Assembly: GCA_002449635.1 (NCBI GenBank)
Contig: DJXF01000083.1
Location: 1-6,363, forward strand
From: Clostridiales bacterium UBA7011
GTDB taxonomy: Bacteria; Bacillota; Clostridia; Oscillospirales; Butyricicoccaceae
Direction: 5' to 3'
DNA: 6,363 nt
Shown here piece after piece: positions 1 through 5,605 of the stretch (position 1 is the first letter of the stretch; each line of letters opens with the position of its first letter). The notes beneath the pieces are model-generated. The model did no database searches. It worked only from the letters and a program-made list of their open reading frames with translations, and was not told the origin of the DNA. Position numbers and translations under genes: made by a program.

Positions 1-425
1 ACGCGACCGACGAGGAGGTCGTGGCCGCGGCCCGGGCGGCACATGCCGACCATTTTATCCGCACACTTCCGGGCGGATACCAGATGGAGCTGAATGAAGA
101 GATCAGCAATGTCTCTCAGGGACAAAAGCAGCTGCTGACAATCGCACGCGCCATTCTGGCCGACAATCCGGTGATGATTCTCGATGAGGCGACCTCGTCC
201 GTCGACACGAGAACGGAGGCGCTCATTCAGTCGGCAATGAACCGGCTGATGCAGGGCAGAACGAGCTTTGTCATCGCACACCGGCTGTCCACCATTCGCG
301 GGGCGGACAAAATTCTCGTGATGCGGGATGGAGATATTGTCGAACAGGGTACGCACGGAGAGCTGCTCGCACGCGGCGGATTTTATGCGGAGCTGTACAA
401 CAGCCAGTTTGAAAATGTATCATAA
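1..425 (+). CDS. ABC exporter, C-terminal ATP-binding part (5' truncated by window edge)
   Basis: This is the end of a nucleotide-binding domain that hydrolyses ATP to power a membrane exporter. The open frame runs in from the left edge (first full codon at base 3), so the GTG at 21 is not a real start. Visible motifs, in order, are: the signature loop, here V-S-Q-G-Q instead of LSGGQ (bases 111-125); Walker B V-M-I-L-D-E with the catalytic Glu (171-188); the D-loop S-S-V-D; and the switch His in F-V-I-A-H-R-L-S-T (His codon at about 279). Walker A, the Q-loop and the transmembrane domain lie outside the window. From family knowledge, S-Q-G-Q followed by K-Q-L-L-T-I-A-R-A and [10 protein letters not shown] is typical of multidrug/lipid exporter half-transporters of the MsbA/MdlB/YfiC type in Firmicutes, often heterodimers encoded by adjacent genes. 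The substrate cannot be told. The gene ends with TAA at 423-425, nine bases before a hairpin. Confidence 0.95.
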   Translation, partial: ATDEEVVAAARAAHADHFIRTLPGGYQMELNEEISNVSQGQKQLLTIARAILADNPVMILDEATSSVDTRTEALIQSAMNRLMQGRTSFVIAHRLSTIRGADKILVMRDGDIVEQGTHGELLARGGFYAELYNSQFENVS

Positions 426-433
426 GCACACAG

Positions 434-460
434 GCAGCTGTCCGAAAGGGCAGCTGCTTT
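434..460 (+). terminator. Hairpin terminator after the ABC exporter gene
   Basis: GCAGCTG (434-440) pairs with CAGCTGC (451-457). The inner T-CC/GG-G pairs close a GAAA tetraloop (444-447), giving a stem of 10 bp including one G-U pair. Only TTT (458-460) follows, so the U-tract is short and termination may be partial. Confidence 0.6.
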
Positions 461-504
461 GCATCCGCCAAAAAGCGAAAATCGTGTAGATTGTGTGTCC
501 CGGG

Positions 505-533
505 TTTTCATTGTGCGGAAAAGATGCTATAAT
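505..533 (+). promoter_or_regulatory. Extended -10 promoter of the SLH/M15 peptidase gene
   Basis: A perfect -10 TATAAT (528-533) is preceded by TG at 525-526, making an extended -10 (TGCTATAAT). TTTTCA (505-510) sits 17 nt upstream as a weak -35, matching four of six consensus bases. Transcription would begin near 540, giving a leader of about 45 nt with an AGAGGTGAGAGG-type ribosome binding site (569-580) ahead of the ATG at 586. This suggests sigma-A-dependent transcription independent of the ABC exporter gene. Confidence 0.75.
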
Positions 534-585
534 ATATTTTACTTGAAATCAATGTGCAATGATTCAGCAGAGGTGAGAGGACACA

Positions 586-2160
586 ATGAATCGAAAAATT
601 GCGGGATGTGCAGCGGCGGCGCTGCTGTGCACCTCTTTGCTTTGCGGCGCACCGGCATCTGCGGTCAGCCTGAAGCAGCCGTCTGTTCAGAGTGAAAGCC
701 TGCTGCAGGCGGCGGATGCAGCGCTGCTGCTGCCGCAGAGCCTGGACGGACAGACCGCTTCTCAGACGATCACACGCGTGCAGATGTGCGGACTTGCGGT
801 GCGGCTGTATGCGTCGCTGTCCGATCTGGAATATGACAGTATGATGCAGCAGAGCGCCGCGCCGCGCATGGCGTGTCCGTTTGCGGACACACAGGATGCC
901 GATGTGCAGCAGGCATGGCTGCTCGGCCTGACAGAGGAAAAAGGCACGGCATTTGCACCGAACGATGCGGCGACCCGTCAGCAGCTGATAGCCATGCTGT
1001 ACCGCGCGATGCAGCAGAGCGGCAGTGAAGTCAGCGTCTCCCCGAATGAAATCGCCGAAACGCTGTACAGCTTTGCAGACGGCGGGGCGATTGCCCCTGA
1101 GGTTCGCGCAGGTATGACGTATTTCGTGCGCGAGGGTCTGACGAGCGGCACGGGCAGCAGACAGCTGGGCGGTGTCTATCCGATCAGTGCGGAGCAGGCC
1201 GTTATTCTGACCTACCGTGCAGCGGCAGCGGTTCACACGGGACGCGGCGCAAGCGGCGCACAGCAGCCGGGTGCGATTGCCACACATTCGGGAACCGGAG
1301 CGGTCACATGGACGGGCTGCGGTGCGGATTATTACCGCGTTTCCTTTTACCGGACCGCAGATTTTTCCGCGGCGCCTGTGCTGACGGAGCAGATGTCCGC
1401 CGCGGGCAGCGGTGCACAGGAGCTGGCACTTCCGCAGAAGATTGCGGAGCAGACCGGAACGTGGTACTGGTCCGTCGACGGTTTTGACTGCGCAGGAAAG
1501 CTGCTTGCCTCTTCCGGACAGCCGACCGAGCTGACGGTCGAGAAGCAGACCGCACAAATTAATGAGGGCGGGCTGTATATTCCGAGCGAGCCGCTGGTGG
1601 AGGAGCCTGACGTGATCGCCCAGACCGTTCCGGAGGGCCTGACAAACAGCCGCGAGAGCTACAGCGAGAAGGTCGCGCGCATCTTCGGAGAGGGCGCAGG
1701 CTATCACAAATATGCCAATTCCGCGGAAGCGGCAAGTCATCAGGTGACCATTGCAGTACCTGTGTGGGATATCGCTTCAGACGGCAGCAAATACACGCGC
1801 GTGATGCGCTTCGAGATTCATGAAGCGCTTGCGGCGACGGTACAGCAGATTTTTGCTGAAATTTATGTCGGCGGCGAACAATTCCCCATCTGCTCGCTGG
1901 GCGGATACTGCTGGCGCGGCGATGGCTCGTCCTCCGAGCACTGTCTCGGAACGGCGATTGACATCAATCCCAGCCAGAACTATATGTGCACCAACAGCGG
2001 GCGGGCACTCACCGGCTCGCATTGGACACCGGGAAGCGACCCGTATTCCATTCCCGCAGACGGCGATGTCGTCCGCATTTTTGCGAAGTACGGCTTCGGC
2101 TGGGGCGGCACATGGAGCAGCAAAAAAGATTATATGCACTTCTCCTATTTTGGAACGTAA
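586..2160 (+). CDS. Secreted SLH-repeat protein with C-terminal M15/VanY-type peptidase
   Basis: This is a predicted exported cell-wall peptidase of 524 residues. The first 26 residues form a signal peptide (M-N-R-K, hydrophobic core, A-S-A cleavage site). Three degenerate SLH-like repeats follow, at about 41-78, 97-142 and 161-213; the second carries the F-A-P-N-D-A-A-T-R pattern. Residues about 228-320 look like a fibronectin-III-like beta module (W-Y-W-S-V-D-G), a weaker call. After a linker, about 380-524 resembles the M15 D-Ala-D-Ala carboxypeptidase (VanY) fold. S-x-x-H-C-L-G-T-A-I-D supplies zinc ligands His452 and Asp459, and G-W-G-G-T-W...D-Y-M-H-F supplies His518 with Asp515 as likely catalytic base. 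In this family such enzymes trim D-Ala or cut peptide cross-links in peptidoglycan; the exact bond is not readable here. SLH repeats would hold it on wall polymer. The catalytic part has four Cys (436, 442, 453, 468), unusual for a secreted Firmicutes protein. The ATG at 586 is supported by its ribosome binding site and the signal peptide. The gene appears monocistronic, between its own promoter and terminator. Confidence 0.88.
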   Translation: MNRKIAGCAAAALLCTSLLCGAPASAVSLKQPSVQSESLLQAADAALLLPQSLDGQTASQTITRVQMCGLAVRLYASLSDLEYDSMMQQSAAPRMACPFADTQDADVQQAWLLGLTEEKGTAFAPNDAATRQQLIAMLYRAMQQSGSEVSVSPNEIAETLYSFADGGAIAPEVRAGMTYFVREGLTSGTGSRQLGGVYPISAEQAVILTYRAAAAVHTGRGASGAQQPGAIATHSGTGAVTWTGCGADYYRVSFYRTADFSAAPVLTEQMSAAGSGAQELALPQKIAEQTGTWYWSVDGFDCAGKLLASSGQPTELTVEKQTAQINEGGLYIPSEPLVEEPDVIAQTVPEGLTNSRESYSEKVARIFGEGAGYHKYANSAEAASHQVTIAVPVWDIASDGSKYTRVMRFEIHEALAATVQQIFAEIYVGGEQFPICSLGGYCWRGDGSSSEHCLGTAIDINPSQNYMCTNSGRALTGSHWTPGSDPYSIPADGDVVRIFAKYGFGWGGTWSSKKDYMHFSYFGT

Positions 2161-2176
2161 CAACAGACAGGACGAG

Positions 2177-2209
2177 GGCTCACCGCAGAAAAGCGGTGAG
2201 CCTTTTTTT
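2177..2209 (+). terminator. Strong rho-independent terminator of the SLH/M15 gene
   Basis: A perfect 10-bp stem, GGCTCACCGC (2177-2186) with GCGGTGAGCC (2193-2202), closes a 6-nt loop (AGAAAA) and is followed by seven T residues (2203-2209). It starts 17 bases after the stop codon and should isolate the downstream Ig/SLH gene from read-through. Confidence 0.93.
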
Positions 2210-2233
2210 GTTCTCCGGCGGAAGAAGCTTGGC

Positions 2234-2254
2234 TTTAGCGAAATACTCGCTAAA
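2234..2254. repeat. 8-5-8 inverted repeat upstream of the Ig/SLH gene promoter
   Basis: TTTAGCGA (2234-2241) and TCGCTAAA (2247-2254) are perfect inverted copies around AATAC. The repeat lies between the upstream terminator and the TATAAT at 2281, ending just before the position where a -35 box would be (about 2258). No T-run follows, so it is not a terminator. A protein-binding operator or activator site is the simplest reading, but the binding factor is not known. Confidence 0.45.
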
Positions 2255-2257
2255 ATC

Positions 2258-2286
2258 ATGCCGTCATTCCCTCGCAAAATTATAAT
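2258..2286 (+). promoter_or_regulatory. Probable promoter of the Ig/SLH surface-protein gene (consensus -10, poor -35)
   Basis: A perfect TATAAT lies at 2281-2286 in an A/T-rich patch. The hexamer 17 nt upstream (ATGCCG, 2258-2263) does not resemble TTGACA, and there is no TG extension. Transcription would start near 2293 and give a 5' leader of about 200 nt. A good -10 with a poor -35 just downstream of an inverted repeat (2234-2254) would fit an activator-dependent promoter, which is inference. A smaller inverted repeat, ATGAT-TTT-ATCAT (2285-2297), overlaps the predicted start site. Confidence 0.5.
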
Positions 2287-2297
2287 GATTTTATCAT

Positions 2298-2476
2298 CTC
2301 ACGCAGGGGAGCGTGAGCTGTATCACCGAACGCGGGAACTGAGGAATGGAAAGAGCAGGAGGGGGAATATTTCAGCTGATGGTGTTGCCCCGACAACTCG
2401 ATTCGGTGCAGTACACAACTCCTCATCTGGACACGAATTTTTTCGCGTGCAGATAAAACAATGCGCCCAAAAGCGC
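2298..2476 (+). promoter_or_regulatory. Structured 5' leader of the Ig/SLH gene, no recognised family
   Basis: This stretch between the promoter and the ribosome binding site holds no convincing gene but several pairings. Hairpin 1: CTCACGC (2298-2304) with GCGTGAG (2311-2317), loop AGGGGA. Long-range stem: CACCGAA (2324-2330) with TTCGGTG (2402-2408), extended by CTG/CAG (2318-2320 with 2409-2411) across a 3-nt bulge. Inside it GTTG/CAAC (2384-2387 with 2394-2397) closes the loop CCCCGA, whose CCCC could pair with the GGGG of hairpin 1 or with 2361-2365. Hairpin 3 (2425-2454) has ATCTG/CAGAT at its base, two mismatches and CGAA-TTTT-TTCG at its tip. A small GCGC/GCGC hairpin (2463-2476) abuts the Shine-Dalgarno GGAAAGGA (2477-2484). 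The leader may stabilise the mRNA or control translation; I could not assign it to a known riboswitch class. Confidence 0.4.
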
Positions 2477-2495
2477 GGAAAGGAATGAATGAACA

Positions 2496-4850
2496 ATGAA
2501 ATTGAAGAAGGCCATGAGCGTTGTGCTCGCCGGCTGCATGGCTGCTTCAGCAGTTCCGGCTGCGCTCGCTGCGAATGTCGGCGGGGAGCTGACTTCTCAG
2601 CAGCAGGACTACCGGGATCCTCTGAGAGGCATCGTGCTGAACAAAACCACGCTGACCATCGACACTGAGCATCCGGAGCGTCTGGCGGCTGTGCTCGATC
2701 CGGTCGATTCGTTCCAGTACTATGAGGACGATATCAAATGGACCACCAGCGACAAGCTCATTGCGACAGTAGATGAGGACGGTATGGTCACACCGGTTCG
2801 CGAAGGTACCGCAACCATTACGGCTTCGGTGGGCGGCTTCTCCGCATCCTGCCAGGTTACGGTTGTCAAGCGCGTGCCCCTGACCGGCGTTGCGCTGAAC
2901 AAGACCAAGGCTGTCCTGCAGGTCGGCGAAAAGGAAACGCTGAAGGTCAACAAGTTCCTTCCGGAGAACACCACGGATTACAAGGGCATTGAGTGGAGAT
3001 CCGGGAATCCCAAGGTTGCAGCCGTTGACTCCACAACCGGCGTTGTCACTGCTGTGGCAAAGGGCAATACCGTCATCACTGCGGTTGCAACGGATGTTCT
3101 GGATGACTACAAGGTTCTGGCAACCTGTGAGGTCGAGGTTCGTGATGATGCACTGCGCACCATTAAGATTACCCCGCAGGTCAATGTCGTCGAGGTGGGC
3201 AGCACGGTTTCCTATGGCGTAACCAGAGATCCGGTTACCAACAAGACGCCGATTGAGTGGAGCAGCGACAAGCCGGACGTTCTGTCCATTGATGCAAACG
3301 GCGTTGCTGCCGCAAAGAAGGTCGGTACGGTAACCATCACGGCGCAGGCGAATACACCGGGCGTCGACGCACTGGTTTCTGATCGACTGGTTGTCAAGGT
3401 TGTTCCGGCTACCGTTAAGATGACCGGACTGTCTCTGCCGGATGAGCAGACCGTTACGCTGAGCAAGAAGTCTTTCACCATTCCGGCTACCTACACACCG
3501 GCAAACACGACCGAAAAGAGCATGGTCAAGTGGACCAGCTCCGATGAGTCGATTGCCAAGGTCGATTACAATACCGGCGCAATCACCGCGCTGAAGCCGG
3601 GCACCGTTATTATCAAGGCAGCGTACGTTGATCCGAAAGATCCGTCTAAGAGCGAGTTTATCTACGATACCTGCAAGCTGACCGTCAAGGATGTTGTATC
3701 CAGCATCGCTTTTCAGGCAGTCACCGGGGAAGAAGGCACCTCGGTTTCCCTGCTCGACTTTGTTTCGCTGCTCAACCCGTATGGCAAGGCAGTGGATCCG
3801 GACAACGATGAGCAGACCGTAAGAGATTTCCTGCACACCACCACCATTGAGTGGAGCACAACCAGCAGCAATGTCGCCTTTGTTGATAAGGGCAGCGATG
3901 CCTATGCAGATGACGATGTTCTGTATCTGGCGGCAGCAGGCGACGCAACCATCACCGCCCGCGTAAACGGCGTTGTCAAGTCTGTCAAGGTTACCGTTAC
4001 TCCGGCAGCCAAGAAGGTTACCGGCGTTTCACTGGTTTCCGATCTCAAGAAGATTTCCAGCGCTTACCTGATGGTCGGTCAGACGCTCGACGTAACCGCA
4101 CAGCTGTCTCCGGCAGGGGCGGAGTCCTACTGCATCTGGAGCAGCTCTGACGAAAACGTCGCGGTTGTCGATGATTACGGCACACAGGCAAGAATCACCG
4201 CACGCAAGGTCGGCAAGGCCAAGGTCACGGTTGTCGTTGCAGGCGGCAAGACTGCCACGGTTGATCTTGTTGTTCTGGACCCGATCGACAACACCAAAAA
4301 GGCGGTCACCGACATCTTTACCGACGTCGTCCCCGGACAGTGGTATGTAAATGCAGTCCAGTATGTATATGAAAATGATATTATGGCCGGCGTTTCCCGC
4401 ACGAAATTCAATCCGGATGGTTATATGACCCGCGCCATGGTTGTTCAGACGCTGTACAACAAGGCCGGCGCTCCGGCAGTTTCCGGCAATATGCCGTTCT
4501 CTGATGTTCTGAAGGGCACATGGTACTACAATGCAATCCTGTGGGCAAAGCAGAATGGCGTAGCCGCCGGTATGGGAGACGGCACGTTCGCACCGAACGC
4601 ACAGGTGACCAGAGAGCAGTTTGTACAGATGCTGTACGGCTACTCCGGCTCTCCGGCAGCCTCCGGCAGTCTGAACCGGTTTGCGGATGCCGCATCCGTA
4701 TCCGGCTGGGCAACGCGTGCAGTCACATGGGCTGCGGCAAACGGCGTTCTGAGCGGTCAGCCGTCCGGCGGCGCTCTGCTGGTTAATCCGCAGGGCAAGG
4801 CGACCCGCGCAATGGCTGCTGCTATGCTGACCAATCTGTTCAAAAAGTGA
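2496..4850 (+). CDS. Exported surface protein: six bacterial Ig-like (BIG2) repeats and three SLH repeats
   Basis: This 784-residue protein has a signal peptide (about 1-25, M-K-L-K-K start, A-L-A cleavage site). An L-A-G-C at 11-14 could instead act as a lipobox, but the hydrophobic stretch before it is short. Six group-2 Ig-like repeats follow at about 44-124, 129-216, 221-303, 307-398, 402-502 and 507-594. Each has a core of W-(T/S/R)-(S/T)...V/I-D (for example 82-93, 167-178, 346-357, 548-559), and all but the third go on to a recognisable G-x-x-x-I/V-T/K-A/V strand. The fifth is divergent, with an insertion at about 420-450. Three canonical SLH repeats end the protein (about 604-656, 664-716, 725-782; F-T-D-V, F-S-D-V, F-A-D-A starts). 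SLH repeats bind secondary cell-wall polymer in this group, so the Ig stalk should project outward, as in S-layer or adhesin proteins; the ligand is unknown. Codons are biased to AAG, GTT and ACC compared with the neighbours, which suggests high expression. The ATG at 2496 follows GGAAAGGA by 11 nt; nearby ATGs at 2485 and 2489 are out of frame. Confidence 0.93.
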   Translation: MKLKKAMSVVLAGCMAASAVPAALAANVGGELTSQQQDYRDPLRGIVLNKTTLTIDTEHPERLAAVLDPVDSFQYYEDDIKWTTSDKLIATVDEDGMVTPVREGTATITASVGGFSASCQVTVVKRVPLTGVALNKTKAVLQVGEKETLKVNKFLPENTTDYKGIEWRSGNPKVAAVDSTTGVVTAVAKGNTVITAVATDVLDDYKVLATCEVEVRDDALRTIKITPQVNVVEVGSTVSYGVTRDPVTNKTPIEWSSDKPDVLSIDANGVAAAKKVGTVTITAQANTPGVDALVSDRLVVKVVPATVKMTGLSLPDEQTVTLSKKSFTIPATYTPANTTEKSMVKWTSSDESIAKVDYNTGAITALKPGTVIIKAAYVDPKDPSKSEFIYDTCKLTVKDVVSSIAFQAVTGEEGTSVSLLDFVSLLNPYGKAVDPDNDEQTVRDFLHTTTIEWSTTSSNVAFVDKGSDAYADDDVLYLAAAGDATITARVNGVVKSVKVTVTPAAKKVTGVSLVSDLKKISSAYLMVGQTLDVTAQLSPAGAESYCIWSSSDENVAVVDDYGTQARITARKVGKAKVTVVVAGGKTATVDLVVLDPIDNTKKAVTDIFTDVVPGQWYVNAVQYVYENDIMAGVSRTKFNPDGYMTRAMVVQTLYNKAGAPAVSGNMPFSDVLKGTWYYNAILWAKQNGVAAGMGDGTFAPNAQVTREQFVQMLYGYSGSPAASGSLNRFADAASVSGWATRAVTWAAANGVLSGQPSGGALLVNPQGKATRAMAAAMLTNLFKK

Positions 4851-4883
4851 GGTAACCGCAAGCCTCGGGAAGTTTGATTCCTG

Positions 4884-4919
4884 CTGCCCCTTCCGATAGC
4901 AGGAGGGGGCAGTCTCTTT
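4884..4919 (+). terminator. Terminator hairpin after the Ig/SLH gene
   Basis: CTGCCCCTTCC (4884-4894) pairs with GGAGGGGGCAG (4902-4912) in an 11-bp stem with one G-T wobble around a 7-nt loop. The tail TCTCTTTGTT is only moderately T-rich. It begins 33 bases after the stop codon and is the first of two likely plus-strand terminators. Confidence 0.7.
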
Positions 4920-4930
4920 GTTAACTTCCG

Positions 4931-4966
4931 CCAAAAGCCTTCCGCAGGGAAGGCTTTTGGTATTTT
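4931..4966. terminator. Second hairpin, probable back-up or bidirectional terminator
   Basis: CCAAAAGCCTTCC (4931-4943) and GGAAGGCTTTTGG (4948-4960) form a perfect 13-bp stem with loop GCAG. TATTTT follows on the plus strand. The stem itself carries AAAA and TTTT blocks on opposite arms, so it could also act on minus-strand transcripts. Confidence 0.65.
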
Positions 4967-4970
4967 CAGC

Positions 4971-5012
4971 AAAATGCCGCTTCCCGGAATGAGAAGATCG
5001 GGAAGCGGCATT
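4971..5012 (-). terminator. Terminator of the minus-strand ruvX gene
   Basis: AATGCCGCTTCCCG (4973-4986) and CGGGAAGCGGCATT (4999-5012) form a perfect 14-bp stem with a 12-nt loop. Read on the minus strand the stem runs directly into a TTTT block (AAAA at 4971-4974 on the plus strand). It lies 47 bp beyond the ruvX stop codon. Confidence 0.8.
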
Positions 5013-5059
5013 GCCATGTGTGCAGGTTCCTTTTGCGCGGTTTCTCGTGCGCGGGCATA

Positions 5060-5479
5060 TTATTTCTGCATGCGTTTGAAATCAAGATAACCCTGTAAAA
5101 TGAGCGAAGCGGCGACTGCATCGACGCTCTTTCGGTGCTTTTTCTGCTTTTTGCCGGCGGCGTGGAGGATCGCGTGTGCTTCAATCGTCGTGCGGCGCTC
5201 GTCCCAGTAAATGACGGGCAGACCGGTGCGCTTCTCCAGCTGTGCGCCGAGTGCGCGGCATTTTTCTGCGCGCTCGCCCTGAGAGGCGTTCATGTTTTTC
5301 GGCAGACCGAGGACAATTTCCTCCACTTTTTCCTGTGCGGCGAGTGCGGTCAGACGATCGAGCAGCTCATCCGTGTTCCATGTGGCGATGACCTGCGGCG
5401 AGCCGGCGAGAAAGCCGGTCGGGTCGGAAATGGACACTCCGGTGCGCGCATCTCCGTAATCAATTCCCATGATTTTCAT
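5060..5479 (-). CDS. ruvX: RuvX/YqgF family pre-16S rRNA nuclease, putative Holliday junction resolvase
   Basis: This 139-residue protein has the RNase H-like fold signature of YqgF/RuvX and the usual family length. Visible motifs are: G-I-D-Y-G-D-A-R-T-G-V at 5-15 with the first acidic residue Asp7; I-V-L-G-L-P-K-N-M-N at 55-64; V-I-Y-W-D-E-R-R-T-T at 89-98; and V-D-A-V-A-A-S-L-I-L-Q at 119-129 with Asp120. The candidate metal-binding residues are therefore present. In Escherichia coli the homologue helps process the 5' end of 16S rRNA; the resolvase role was predicted from similarity to RuvC. The protein is cytoplasmic. The start is supported by AAAGGAA (5487-5493 on the plus strand) 7 nt upstream. 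In many Firmicutes this gene sits beside alaS and other housekeeping genes, but here it stands alone, convergent with the Ig/SLH gene and divergent from the small membrane protein genes. Confidence 0.93.
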   Translation of the reverse strand: MKIMGIDYGDARTGVSISDPTGFLAGSPQVIATWNTDELLDRLTALAAQEKVEEIVLGLPKNMNASQGERAEKCRALGAQLEKRTGLPVIYWDERRTTIEAHAILHAAGKKQKKHRKSVDAVAASLILQGYLDFKRMQK

Positions 5480-5510
5480 CAGTCAGTTCCTTTCAGCGGA
5501 AATTTTTTGT

Positions 5511-5540
5511 ATTGTAACATAAACCCGCAGAACAATGCAA
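5511..5540 (-). promoter_or_regulatory. ruvX promoter (extended -10)
   Basis: On the minus strand TACAAT (plus 5511-5516) is preceded by TGT (5517-5519), an extended -10. TTGCAT (plus 5535-5540) lies 18 nt upstream as a weak -35. The leader would be about 25 nt. Confidence 0.6.
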
Positions 5541-5549
5541 ATTGCATTG
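5533..5549. promoter_or_regulatory. Perfect 17-bp palindrome between divergent promoters, candidate operator
   Basis: CAATGCAA (5533-5540), a central A (5541) and TTGCATTG (5542-5549) make a perfect 8-1-8 inverted repeat. It contains the -35 of the minus-strand ruvX promoter in its left arm and overlaps the first three bases of the plus-strand -35 in its right arm. A dimeric regulator bound here would cover both promoters. Alternatively the symmetry may simply come from two -35 boxes placed back to back. No regulator gene is in the window. Confidence 0.5.
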
Positions 5550-5575
5550 CACTTTGCGCGCGGGATTGGTATAAT
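5547..5575 (+). promoter_or_regulatory. Promoter of the small membrane protein pair (extended -10)
   Basis: TATAAT (5570-5575) is preceded by TGG (5567-5569), an extended -10. TTGCAC (5547-5552) lies 17 nt upstream as a -35 with a consensus TTG. Transcription would start near 5582, leaving a short leader that contains the Shine-Dalgarno GGGAGGGA (5593-5600). Confidence 0.75.
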
Positions 5576-5605
5576 AGGAACAGTCGAAAATCGGGAGGGA
5601 ATTGC

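Noticed and set aside
508..1740. 410-codon minus-strand open frame opposite the SLH/M15 gene.
   Set aside because: It is antisense to a gene with clear domains, its translation is Arg/Cys-rich without motifs, and it has no plausible start context. It is a shadow of GC-rich coding sequence.
2324..2411. Cobalamin riboswitch: GGGAAT (2363-2368) followed by TTGCCCCGACAACT (2385-2398) resembles part of the B12 aptamer core.
   Set aside because: The GGTG-containing stem after GGGAA, the GCCACTG element and the 3' B12 box (AGTCAGGAGACCTGCC-like) are all missing, and the gene product has no link to cobalamin.
2324..2411. c-di-AMP (ydaO-type) riboswitch: ACCGAA at the 5' side and CCCGACA...ACTC at the 3' side recall its ends, and such switches often precede wall genes.
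   Set aside because: The region is too short (about 85 nt) and lacks the conserved GGAACC and GGGGTNAATC blocks. A covariance search would settle it.
1820..2488. Plus-strand open frame of 222 codons spanning the end of the SLH/M15 gene and the intergenic region.
   Set aside because: It overlaps the peptidase catalytic domain in another frame, runs through the strong terminator at 2177-2209, and has Arg/Ser-rich low-information content.
2547..3836. 429-codon minus-strand open frame opposite the Ig/SLH gene.
   Set aside because: The sense frame has six Ig-like repeats. The antisense product merely mirrors the repeats and shows no recognisable domain.
5135..5605. Upstream extension of the first small membrane protein frame, to a 270-residue product.
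   Set aside because: The extension is antisense to ruvX and lies upstream of the TGGTATAAT promoter. The ATG at 5606 has a good ribosome binding site and aligns with the paralogue's start.
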